Below, in pieces: positions 53,540 to 60,087 of a DNA stretch of 60,087 nt. The DNA is from an uncultured Pelagibacteraceae bacterium (GTDB lineage: Bacteria > Pseudomonadota > Alphaproteobacteria > Pelagibacterales > Pelagibacteraceae). Below the pieces are notes generated by a model. That model was not told where the DNA came from. It did no database searches and saw only the letters and a program-made list of their open reading frames with translations. The translations under genes were made by a program, and so were the position numbers. Where the stretch lies: positions 1 through 60,087 of the forward strand of contig CACHMJ010000007.1 in assembly GCA_902580895.1 (NCBI GenBank), given 5' to 3'. How positions within the stretch are numbered: the first letter of the stretch is position 1; every line of letters begins with the position of its first letter.

Positions 53540-55665
53540 AAATATCAATTTTACTGCCGTTAAAAGAGAATTTTTCACCTTCTTATGCCGGAGCTGTATC
53601 TTTATTTATAAATGATACATTAAAATTCAGTAAGTTTAGAAAAGATATAACTGTTTATGGTCATACAGACTATAAAAAAAAATTTGATCAAAAATATTTT
53701 AATATACATATTAAAAAAAATTTTTTTTCAAGCCAAAATAAAGAGTATGTAAAAAAATTTATTGAAATTGAAAAAAGAAATAATTCTCAAATTATAGAAC
53801 TTCACAATAGACCAATTTACTTAAAATATCTCGTCAACGATTTAAAAGAAAAAGATTATATATTGTATTTTCATAATGACCCTTTAACGATGTCTGGCTC
53901 TAAGAGCATAAAAGAAAGATCATTTCTATTAAATAATTGTTACAGAATTGTTTTTAATAGCAACTGGTCAAAAAAAAGATTTTTACAAAAAATGAAGTCC
54001 GACGCAATTAATAGTGAAAAATTAATAGTAATCAACCAGTCAGCCTCAAAAAATAAGATTAACTTTAAAAGTAAAAAAAAATTAATTACTTTTGTTGGAA
54101 AACTTAATAGATCGAAAGGTTATGATCTTTTTGGTAATGCGGTAATAAAGATTCTAAAAAAATATAAAGATTGGTCTGCATATGTTGTTGGAGACGAACC
54201 AAGAGATAAACTTAATTTTAAACATAGTCGACTTAAAAATTTTGGATTTAAAGAACATAAAGAAGTTATAAAGATTTATAAAAAAACAAGTATAGCAGTT
54301 GTTTGTTCTAGATGGGACGAACCTTTCGGTAGAACAAGTTTAGAAGCTGCAGCAAATGGGTGTGCAGTTATTATAAGTAATAGGGGAGGTTTACCTGAAA
54401 CAATTACCAATGGTCGAATATTAAAAAACCTAACCGTTAATGACATTTATAGAAATATTGAAGATTTGATTAAGAATTCATCTATTAGAAAAAAATATCA
54501 AAAATTGTCATATAAAAATTTTTACTTATCTCATGAATATGTATCTGATGAAATCGATAAAGTTAGAAATAATTTAATTAGAATAAGTAAACCCTTTTTG
54601 TCTAATTCACAATCAAATTTGAGAATATTACACATTACTAACTTTAATGAGAGGCATAATGGTAGACTTTTCTTTAATACTGGGAGAAGATTAAATAACG
54701 GTTTCATTAGACTTGGACATAGCGTTCTAGAATTTAGTGATAGAGATATTGTAAGTAGAGGAAAATCCCTAAAAGATTTTTATGGATCTGACACATTAAA
54801 TGACAAATTAATTAAAACTTGTTATCATTTTAAACCAGATCTAATTGTTTTGGGGCATGCAGATATGATATCGAAAGATATTTTGTATAACCTTAAAAAA
54901 GATTATTCTAATTTAAGAATAGCTCAATGGTTTCTTGATCCTTTGAACAAAAATGGTCCTGATTTTAGGAAAAACAAAAGAAGAATTCTTGATAAATCTG
55001 ATGTAATAGACTCAAATTTCTTGACTACTTCTCCTGATGCATTGAGTTTTTTATCTAAAAATAAATCAAATTATTTTATACCAAATCCATCTGATCAATC
55101 GATGGAAACTCTTAATAATTTCAGAAAAGATTGCTCGAATGATGTTTTTTTTGCTTTAAGTCATGGGGTACACAGAGGTCAATTAAAAAACCGATCGACT
55201 GATGATAGAGAAAAGTTTATAAAATCTCTAATCAATAAATGTAGGAATATTAGATTTGACATTTTCGGTATGGATAATATTCAACCAATTTGGGCTGATC
55301 AATATTTCAAAAATATATCAAATTCAAAAATGGGTCTTAATTTAAGTAGGGGAACACCAATAAAATATTATAGCAGTGATAGAATTACTCAAATTATAGG
55401 CAATGGTTTAGTTACTTTGATTGATGAAAAAACTTGTTATGGTGATTTTTTCGATGATACAGAGATGGTCTTTTATAAGAATGTAACGGATTTATCTGAA
55501 AAAATTGAAAAAATTTCAGAAAATGAAAAGTTACGAAAGTCAATTGGAAAAAAAGGTAAAGCTAAATACATGAAATATTTCAATTCAACACTTGTGGCTG
55601 ATTTTATCATTAATAAGACATATGAGACGAATGGCTCAAAAAAGTATTTATGGCATAAACCATAA
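53536..55665 (+). CDS. Double glycosyltransferase: GT4 module fused to a CgeB-like module
   Basis: 709 residues, two GT-B modules. Residues 1-355: GT4-like, with LITFVGKLNRSKGYDLF, and the donor-site pattern SRWDEPFGRTSLEAAANGCA (EX7E) and NRGGLPE. Residues about 362-700: begins LRILHITNFNERHNGRLFFN; IAQWFLDPL, LSHGVHRGQL and a C-terminal Glyco_trans_1_2-like end (IGNGLVTLIDEKTCYGDFF) resemble CgeB/spore-maturation glycosyltransferases. Both halves look intact. Likely makes surface polysaccharide or glycosylates protein; substrates unknown. One base precedes the GT2 gene. Confidence 0.85.
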   Translation: MKISILLPLKENFSPSYAGAVSLFINDTLKFSKFRKDITVYGHTDYKKKFDQKYFNIHIKKNFFSSQNKEYVKKFIEIEKRNNSQIIELHNRPIYLKYLVNDLKEKDYILYFHNDPLTMSGSKSIKERSFLLNNCYRIVFNSNWSKKRFLQKMKSDAINSEKLIVINQSASKNKINFKSKKKLITFVGKLNRSKGYDLFGNAVIKILKKYKDWSAYVVGDEPRDKLNFKHSRLKNFGFKEHKEVIKIYKKTSIAVVCSRWDEPFGRTSLEAAANGCAVIISNRGGLPETITNGRILKNLTVNDIYRNIEDLIKNSSIRKKYQKLSYKNFYLSHEYVSDEIDKVRNNLIRISKPFLSNSQSNLRILHITNFNERHNGRLFFNTGRRLNNGFIRLGHSVLEFSDRDIVSRGKSLKDFYGSDTLNDKLIKTCYHFKPDLIVLGHADMISKDILYNLKKDYSNLRIAQWFLDPLNKNGPDFRKNKRRILDKSDVIDSNFLTTSPDALSFLSKNKSNYFIPNPSDQSMETLNNFRKDCSNDVFFALSHGVHRGQLKNRSTDDREKFIKSLINKCRNIRFDIFGMDNIQPIWADQYFKNISNSKMGLNLSRGTPIKYYSSDRITQIIGNGLVTLIDEKTCYGDFFDDTEMVFYKNVTDLSEKIEKISENEKLRKSIGKKGKAKYMKYFNSTLVADFIINKTYETNGSKKYLWHKP

Positions 55666-55666
55666 G

Positions 55667-56506
55667 ATGATTTCCATAGTAATTCCAACTTATAATAATT
55701 TAGATTATTTAAAACTCTGTTTAAAAAGTTTAAAAAAAAACTCTTCTTTTAATCATGAAATTATAATCCATATTAATGACGGTTCAGATGGTACATTAGA
55801 TTTTATTAGAAATAACAATTACAAACATACAAGCTCAGATGATAATATTGGTCTTTGTTCATCAATCAATAAAGCTGCAAAATTAGTCTCAAATCAATAT
55901 ATTCTTTATAGCCATGATGATATGTATTTTTGTCCTAATTGGGATAAAGTTTTACTAAATGAAGTAAAAAGTTTAAATCATGATGATTTCTATCTATCTG
56001 GTACAATGATTGAACCTCACTCCGGTCATATAGCTTGTGATTTTGGAATTGATCTAGATACTTTTAAAGAAGACGAATTATTATCTAAATATAAGAATAT
56101 TAATTTTTATGATCATCAAGGAACTCATTTTGCTCCACATTTAGTCTCAAAAAAAATGTGGGATAAAGTAGGCGGTTTTAGCGAAGAATTTAATCCTGGA
56201 ATAGGTTCTGATCCAGATTTTAATATGAAATTATGGAAAGAAGGTGTGAGGATATTCAAGGGTTTAAATGATTTTAAAGTTTATCATTTTGGTTCTTTAA
56301 CAACTAGGAAAAAAAAGAATTTAATTCAAAATAGAGGGGATAAGACATTTTTAAAAAAATGGGGTATCACAACGAAGTTTTTTAAAAAACATTATTTGAA
56401 ATCAAAAACTAAATATAATGGACCCCTTAAAGAACCTAATATAACTTTTGGGTATGTATTTGGCTTTTTATCTTGTAAAATACAATCTATATTTTTACTT
56501 TATTAA
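55667..56506 (+). CDS. Family 2 glycosyltransferase
   Basis: 279 residues. GT-A fold with MISIVIPTYNNLDYLKLCL, IHINDGSDGT (donor-binding Asp), DXD-like SHDDMYF and FNPGIGSDPDFNMKLW with the catalytic acid. I start at ATG 55667, one base after the previous stop; the upstream frame runs inside the other glycosyltransferase. Its 3' end overlaps the convergent integrase by 20 bases. With the 709-residue protein it forms a two-gene surface-glycan cassette. Confidence 0.88.
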   Translation: MISIVIPTYNNLDYLKLCLKSLKKNSSFNHEIIIHINDGSDGTLDFIRNNNYKHTSSDDNIGLCSSINKAAKLVSNQYILYSHDDMYFCPNWDKVLLNEVKSLNHDDFYLSGTMIEPHSGHIACDFGIDLDTFKEDELLSKYKNINFYDHQGTHFAPHLVSKKMWDKVGGFSEEFNPGIGSDPDFNMKLWKEGVRIFKGLNDFKVYHFGSLTTRKKKNLIQNRGDKTFLKKWGITTKFFKKHYLKSKTKYNGPLKEPNITFGYVFGFLSCKIQSIFLLY

Positions 56507-57440
56507 GCGCATTATTTTTAAATATATTAGCTTCTTTTATATATCTTCTAACCATTTGTGTTGTTTTATGACCCGTCATAGCCATTATACTTCGCTCATC
56601 TGCACCAGACTCAGCAGCTACTGTTGCAAAACCTGACCTCAAACTATGACCAGCAAAATTTTTATTTTCTATACCTGCTAAATTTAAATATTCTTTTATC
56701 AATAAAACAACTGATTGATCGGTTAATCTTTTATCCGTTAATGATAAACCTTTAGAAAATCTTCTGAAAATAGCTCCAGACTTAATTTTAGAAACCTCTA
56801 ACCATTTTTTTAAATTCAGGACTGGACAGTAAAATTCATTGCTGAAGTAGGGTAGTCCCTTGATCGTTCCTTCGCCAAATTGATCAGTTTTCGATCTTTT
56901 AATAGAGATTTTCAGGCCCTCCGGCACAAATTCTAAATCCTCATGATCTATAGAAATTAGTTCTGTTCTCCTAAATCCACCTCCAAAGCCAATTAGTATT
57001 ATTGATTTGTCCCTAAGTTTTTTAATTTCATCAACTTTTTGCTCATCTATTACATTAATAATTAATTTTAAATGATTGATTAATAGAGGTTTTTTTCCTT
57101 TCTGAATACTTCCTTTCACCCTTCTTATGCCCATTAAATTTTCAACTATGATCGGATGTTTGGTATCTAGATAATGTCCTTTCAGTTTATGCACCATGCT
57201 AATTGATACTAATCTTCGTCTTAAAGTACTTATTTTTGAGTTTTTAGATAGATGAGTAAGATACAAGGAAACAATTTTTGGTTCAGTTGGCAATGAATTT
57301 AAGCCATGCTTTGCGCAAAAAACCCCAAAGTCTCTAAAATCAGATTTATAAGCTCTCAAAGTGTTATTTGCTTTAGAGCTTTTGAGGTTATTTAAAGTTG
57401 CCTCATGTAGTGATTTTAGGTCTGTAGTTAACTCATTCAT
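56487..57440 (-). CDS. Tyrosine recombinase / site-specific integrase
   Basis: 317 residues. N-terminal SAM-like core-binding domain (residues 1-105), then the catalytic domain with all active residues: Arg157 in GFGGGFRRTEL, Lys in KRSKTDQ, His265 and Arg268 in GHSLRSGF, His291 in TGHKTTQ and Tyr300 in RRYIKE. It is therefore probably active. It resembles stand-alone integrases of genomic islands more than XerC/XerD. No attachment repeat was found nearby. Confidence 0.9.
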   Translation of the reverse strand: MNELTTDLKSLHEATLNNLKSSKANNTLRAYKSDFRDFGVFCAKHGLNSLPTEPKIVSLYLTHLSKNSKISTLRRRLVSISMVHKLKGHYLDTKHPIIVENLMGIRRVKGSIQKGKKPLLINHLKLIINVIDEQKVDEIKKLRDKSIILIGFGGGFRRTELISIDHEDLEFVPEGLKISIKRSKTDQFGEGTIKGLPYFSNEFYCPVLNLKKWLEVSKIKSGAIFRRFSKGLSLTDKRLTDQSVVLLIKEYLNLAGIENKNFAGHSLRSGFATVAAESGADERSIMAMTGHKTTQMVRRYIKEANIFKNNALNKVKI

Positions 57441-57521
57441 ATTATTACTATTGATAACAATTAATTATCGTTAGTAATATATCAAGTGATTTATAATGTC
57501 AATAGTTTAAATTATGAATTT

Positions 57522-57698
57522 ATGGGTACAATTGATGGTGAAATTCCAGCTGTTTGGTTTTTGATAAGCTCAATTGGTTTTGTTATTTTGAGTTTCATTC
57601 AATATAGAAATACTGGTAAAAGTATTAATACATTTTTTTTAAGCATAATGGCCATTTTGTTTTTATGCAGCTATTTTATATTACTTTTTAAAACTTGA
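57522..57698 (+). CDS. Small membrane protein of unknown function
   Basis: 58 residues from ATG 57522 (70 from an in-frame GTG at 57486). Two hydrophobic segments: IPAVWFLISSIGFVILSFIQ and TFFLSIMAILFLCSYFILLF, joined by a short polar turn YRNTGKS. No family recognised and no clear ribosome binding site, so the start is uncertain. It lies divergent from the integrase, 82 bases away, and before the GC-rich structured segment. Confidence 0.55.
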   Translation: MGTIDGEIPAVWFLISSIGFVILSFIQYRNTGKSINTFFLSIMAILFLCSYFILLFKT

Positions 57699-57797
57699 TT
57701 TATCCCCACTATTCACAGAGAAATGAGAAAAATAATAGAATCACCTAAAAAGTGATACATTTCAAAATCAGTATTTGTTAAGTTAATTATGAATTAA
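57699..57797. other. Spacer with tandem DnaA-box-like sequences and a small hairpin
   Basis: TTATCCCCA (57700-57708) and CTATTCACA (57709-57717) abut; each is one change from the DnaA box TTATNCACA. A weak hairpin ATCAC-CTAAAAA-GTGAT lies at 57740-57756. No gene. Confidence 0.4.
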
Positions 57798-57975
57798 GGG
57801 GCAACTCTTAACTGGCCAATTGGAGAAAAGCCGAGAGGTACAATTCCAGGGGGCAGAAAGCTTCACAAAGCATCGCTGAACATGTGGAGCGGGAGGCATG
57901 GCGGTAGCGCATCAACGACGTGCCAAAACAACTGTTCTTTGCACCCTTAAAAGTGCAAGGAAACAGGGGTTTTTC
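57798..57975 (+). ncRNA. GC-rich structured RNA candidate, free RNA or leader of the alkyltransferase gene
   Basis: About 178 bases. G+C is 63 of 120 over 57841-57960 (52%), far above the surroundings. Stems found by hand: CTGG[CC]AATTG (57812-57822) with CAATTCCAG (57841-57849); GCTT-CACA-AAGC; GGCATG (57895-57900) with CGTGCC (57919-57924) around the inner hairpin GCG-GTAG-CGC; and a final 13-pair hairpin 57932-57966 followed by GGG and TTTTT. No convincing protein frame covers it. It matches none of tmRNA, SRP RNA, RNase P RNA or 5S rRNA that I can recall. The T-run end makes the plus strand the likely sense strand. Confidence 0.6.
57932..57974 (+). terminator. Terminator-like hairpin before the alkyltransferase start
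   Basis: CTGTTCTTTGCAC pairs with GTGCAAGGAAACAG (13 pairs, one bulged A) across CCTTAAAA, then GGGTTTTT. It ends 6 bases before the next ATG, and AGGGG (57965-57969) at its foot could be that gene's ribosome site, as in transcription attenuators. Confidence 0.6.
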
Positions 57976-57979
57976 TATA

Positions 57980-58255
57980 ATGATACTCAAAGGAACTAAA
58001 TTTCAAATTAAAGTCTGGAAATATCTAAGAACTATTCCTAAAGGTAAGGTAAAAACCTACAAACAAGTAGCTATTAGCATAAAAAGCCCTAAATCAGCTC
58101 GAGCTGTCGCTAATGCTTGCGCTAAAAACCCATATGCCCCAAAAATACCCTGTCATAGAGTTATTAGATCAGATGGAGCTCTTGGAGGATACTCTGGAAG
58201 AGGTGGAATCAAGCAAAAGATTAAATTACTTAAATCTGAAAAAGCAGCCATTTAG
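57980..58255 (+). CDS. Alkylguanine-DNA alkyltransferase-like protein (MGMT catalytic domain only)
   Basis: 91 residues from ATG 57980. Repairs O6-alkylguanine by suicide transfer to Cys. The active-site motif PCHRVIRSDGALGGYSGRGG is complete, and FQIKVWKYLRTIPKGKVKTY is the DNA-binding helix region. The N-terminal domain of Ada/Ogt is missing; the stand-alone catalytic domain is a known form. An in-frame start at 57920 lies inside the structured RNA and is unlikely. Cys in PCHR argues for true methyltransferase activity rather than the Trp-type ATL proteins. Confidence 0.88.
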   Translation: MILKGTKFQIKVWKYLRTIPKGKVKTYKQVAISIKSPKSARAVANACAKNPYAPKIPCHRVIRSDGALGGYSGRGGIKQKIKLLKSEKAAI

Positions 58256-58715
58256 CCTCATTTTAACGTTTTTTTATGTTAAAAACCCCAGTAAAATCAA
58301 CGTTTTTTGATCTTTTTAATTAAATTGATATAAAATAGCATAATTCACCCTTTAGTTGTACCATATATGAGCCTACGCTTAAAAGAGACCCCTATTTGGA
58401 CGTTTAAATGCTATATTCAATTAGTGCATCGCTCTACTATTTAACTATATCAACGCTTTTAAACAACCCCATATATTCATGATTTTCATTTTCCTTATGC
58501 TCAAAAAGTCTTGATTTTAAATGATAATTTAATATTTTTCAGATTTTGTCGAAAATTTATAACTTAAACCAAAGCCAACGATATTTTAATGTAGATAAAA
58601 CCATTTTTTTGTTAATTTTTATAAAATTTAGAATTTAATAAAATGTAATAATTACAATAGTTTACATATTATATTTAATCTATTACTTAAGATATTAGTA
58701 AATATATGATACCTA
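58256..58715. other. 460-base gene-free stretch
   Basis: The longest non-coding stretch in the window. It opens with a hairpin at 58261-58284 and otherwise shows scattered stop codons in all frames, a repeated AACGTTTTTT (58265-58274 region and 58299-58309 region), and no conserved motif I recognise. It may hold a decayed gene or an island boundary. Confidence 0.6.
58261..58284. terminator. AT-rich hairpin after the alkyltransferase gene
   Basis: TTTTAAC, 10-base T-rich loop, GTTAAAA; 5 bases after the stop codon. A weak stem, so the call is tentative. Confidence 0.35.
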
Positions 58716-59567
58716 TTATTTAATTTTTTTAACTATATTCTCTCTCCTAGAAATATAGATACCGCTTAATACAATAATAAATAATCCTAAAAAAGTCCAA
58801 TTATCTGGAAAATCACTAAAGAAATAATAACCTATGATTATGTTAGTAATTATCTCAAAGTAGCTAAATGGTGCTAATTTAGAGGCATCAGCGTATTTTA
58901 GAGATAATATTAGAAATAAATGCCCTATACATGCAAAAATCCCTATAGCAGCCATCATAGACCACTGATTAAAAGAAGGGGCAACCCAAACAAATGGCAT
59001 TATTGTAGAAACTATTATGGCCCCTACTACACCAGTTAATAATAAAGTTAATAAAGGGTTATCTGAAGTACTTAATTTCCGAGTAATAATTAAATAAAAC
59101 CCATACATTATTCCAGTTCCAAGAGCTGCTAAACTTGCTAAGTTAATTTCTACAAAACCAGGTCTTATAACCACTAATGAACCTATAAATCCTATAATTA
59201 CAGCAGACCATCTTCTAAAACCAACCTTTTCTCCTAAAAAAATTGGAGAAAAAGCTGTAACAATCAAAGGTGCAACAAAAGCTAAAGTTAATGCTTTTGC
59301 TAATGAAATTACTGAGATTGCATAAAAAAAACAGATATTTGCTGTTAAAAGAATTAGACCTCTTATAAATTGTAATTTTGGTTTATCTGTCCAAACAAGA
59401 TTTTCTCTAAAAAAGAAAAACATAATTGGAAGAGTAAATACAACTGTAAAAAAATACCTTGCCCATGTAATTTGTAAAACAGGAAGGTCTGCACTTAAAT
59501 ACTTTGCAAATCCGTCCATAATTGGAAGCATTACCCATGCTAAAAGATTGAAAGTTATAGCCTTCAT
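58716..59567 (-). CDS. EamA/DMT-superfamily permease
   Basis: 283 residues, ten hydrophobic segments in two EamA repeats. Start FNLLAWVMLPIMDGFAKYLS; second-repeat stretch LFLILSLKYADASKLAPFSY and FSDFPDNWTFLGLFIIVLSG. Substrate unknown: families of this kind move amino acids, nucleotides or other metabolites. Eighteen bases separate it from the AEC gene on the same strand, so one transcript is likely. Confidence 0.88.
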   Translation of the reverse strand: MKAITFNLLAWVMLPIMDGFAKYLSADLPVLQITWARYFFTVVFTLPIMFFFFRENLVWTDKPKLQFIRGLILLTANICFFYAISVISLAKALTLAFVAPLIVTAFSPIFLGEKVGFRRWSAVIIGFIGSLVVIRPGFVEINLASLAALGTGIMYGFYLIITRKLSTSDNPLLTLLLTGVVGAIIVSTIMPFVWVAPSFNQWSMMAAIGIFACIGHLFLILSLKYADASKLAPFSYFEIITNIIIGYYFFSDFPDNWTFLGLFIIVLSGIYISRRENIVKKIK

Positions 59568-59585
59568 TAACTTAAAGGATATAGA

Positions 59586-60087
59586 TTAATTAAAGTATTT
59601 TAAAGCAAAGAATACAACAATTGGAATAGTTATAAAAGACATCAAAGTTGAAACAACTATTGTGCTAGCAACGCTGTCAACTATCTTTTTTGGTGAATAT
59701 ATTGATGCAACAAGATAATTAAGGACTGCACTAGGCATTGAACATTGTATTAATAAAACTCCAGCAGCAAATCCTTCTAAATTAAAATTTAGAATTAATA
59801 AATATCCAATAATAGGTCCCACAATTACGCGTCCTATCGAGGAAAATATAGCTTTATTCAATGAAAATACCTTCAGTCTTGTTAATGCAATTCCTAACGA
59901 CATTAAGATCAAAAAAATCGTTGCATACATTAAAAGAAAGGTAGTATTTTCAACAAAACCAGGTAGTTCTAAATCATAATAGAGTAAAAAAACAGCAACA
60001 ATGATTGCATAGAATGGTGGGCTTTTAATTATAACCTGTAGACTAAATTTTCTATCGGCCAAAAAAACACCTAGTGTAAAGTGACAT
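59586..60087 (-). CDS. AEC-family transporter, N-terminal part beyond the window
   Basis: The frame is open to the right edge; residues before MADRKFSLQ (…HFTLGVFLA) continue upstream, so the visible part is the C-terminal half of an auxin-efflux-carrier type permease. Features: a helix SPPFYAIIVAVFLLYYDLEL, the GVLLIQCSMPSAVLNYLVAS segment with the conserved MP…N pattern, and five hydrophobic segments. Such permeases export or import organic acids such as malate; substrate unknown. Confidence 0.85.
   Translation of the reverse strand, partial: CHFTLGVFLADRKFSLQVIIKSPPFYAIIVAVFLLYYDLELPGFVENTTFLLMYATIFLILMSLGIALTRLKVFSLNKAIFSSIGRVIVGPIIGYLLILNFNLEGFAAGVLLIQCSMPSAVLNYLVASIYSPKKIVDSVASTIVVSTLMSFITIPIVVFFALKYFN

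Noticed and set aside
55592-55666. Longer N-terminus for the GT2 glycosyltransferase
   Set aside because: It would lie inside the preceding gene; the ATG at 55667 starts exactly at the conserved first strand of the fold.
57882-57950. 22-codon frame with unusual composition inside the GC-rich segment
   Set aside because: No ribosome site, Gly/Ser/Cys-rich composition unlike other proteins here, and it runs through the stems of the proposed RNA.
57798-57975. Known RNAs: tmRNA, SRP RNA, RNase P RNA, 5S rRNA, 6S RNA
   Set aside because: None of the hallmark sequences is present (no tag-peptide frame or T-arm with CCA, no GGAAGGAAGCA-like SRP loop, no RNase P core, no 5S core). 6S RNA was judged only by overall shape.
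57808-57990. 60-residue minus-strand frame over the same segment
   Set aside because: No family similarity and codon use unlike the neighbours; explained by the GC-rich RNA, which has few stop codons.

Overview
The window reads as a piece of chromosome from a SAR11-type alphaproteobacterium (Candidatus Pelagibacter or a close relative). It is very AT-rich, genes abut or overlap by 1-14 bases, and almost no spacer exceeds 200 bases. Several markers are alphaproteobacterial: an NDUFS4-type complex I subunit, SdhE, a DUF502 protein, an MJ0042 zinc-ribbon membrane protein, and the gene orders argS-X-nagZ-scpA-scpB-tatABC-serS-yajC-secDF and mltB-rlpA-dacC-tmk-holB-metG-tatD. I made the species assignment from gene content and base composition only.

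Layout. 1-7.1 kb: phosphate block, with the end of pstA, then pstB, phoU, phoB, a SixA-like phosphatase (minus strand), and ppk-ppx for polyphosphate. 7.3-9.8 kb: a small lysine-rich protein and a minus-strand operon (small membrane protein, arsenate reductase, AqpS-like aquaglyceroporin, Nudix hydrolase) that looks like arsenic detoxification, then a small membrane protein with paired palindromes in front of it. 9.8-12.9 kb: zinc uptake (zur, znuB, znuC, divergent znuA) with a near-canonical Zur box. 13-15 kb: imine reductase, exonuclease III, ErpA. 15.1-25.9 kb: dgt, argS, nagZ, scpAB, tatABC, serS, yajC, secDF. 25.9-34.7 kb: PuuD-like membrane protein, uvrA, ssb, gyrA, coaD, a cyclophilin, tgt. 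34.8-38.8 kb: tRNA-Lys, an M48 protease, DUF502, recG, sdhE, tRNA-Ser. 39-48.6 kb: polytopic membrane protein, RarD, then the MltB/RlpA/DacC cell-wall genes running into tmk-holB-metG-tatD-MBL. 48.6-53.3 kb: glutathione peroxidase, nhaA, zinc-ribbon protein, tRNA-Pro, NDUFS4, SbmA/BacA-like protein, glpX, tRNA-Glu.

53.3-60.1 kb is the accessory part: a GIY-YIG protein directly after tRNA-Glu, a 709-residue double glycosyltransferase, a GT2 glycosyltransferase, a tyrosine recombinase, a small membrane protein, a GC-rich structured segment (about 57.80-57.98 kb) directly before an alkylguanine-DNA alkyltransferase-like gene, a 460-base stretch with no gene, an EamA transporter and the end of an AEC-family transporter.

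The best candidate for something undescribed is the GC-rich structured segment. It is about 52% G+C over 120 bases, folds by hand into several hairpins, and ends in a terminator-like hairpin plus T-run just ahead of the alkyltransferase start codon. It may be a free small RNA or a cis-acting attenuator. Other points of note: a queuine tRNA-ribosyltransferase lacking two of four zinc ligands, a cyclophilin with an internal ribosome site that could give two forms, an eroded RlpA, an arsenic operon beside phosphate genes, and repeated CATTAATG palindromes near 9.4-9.8 kb.
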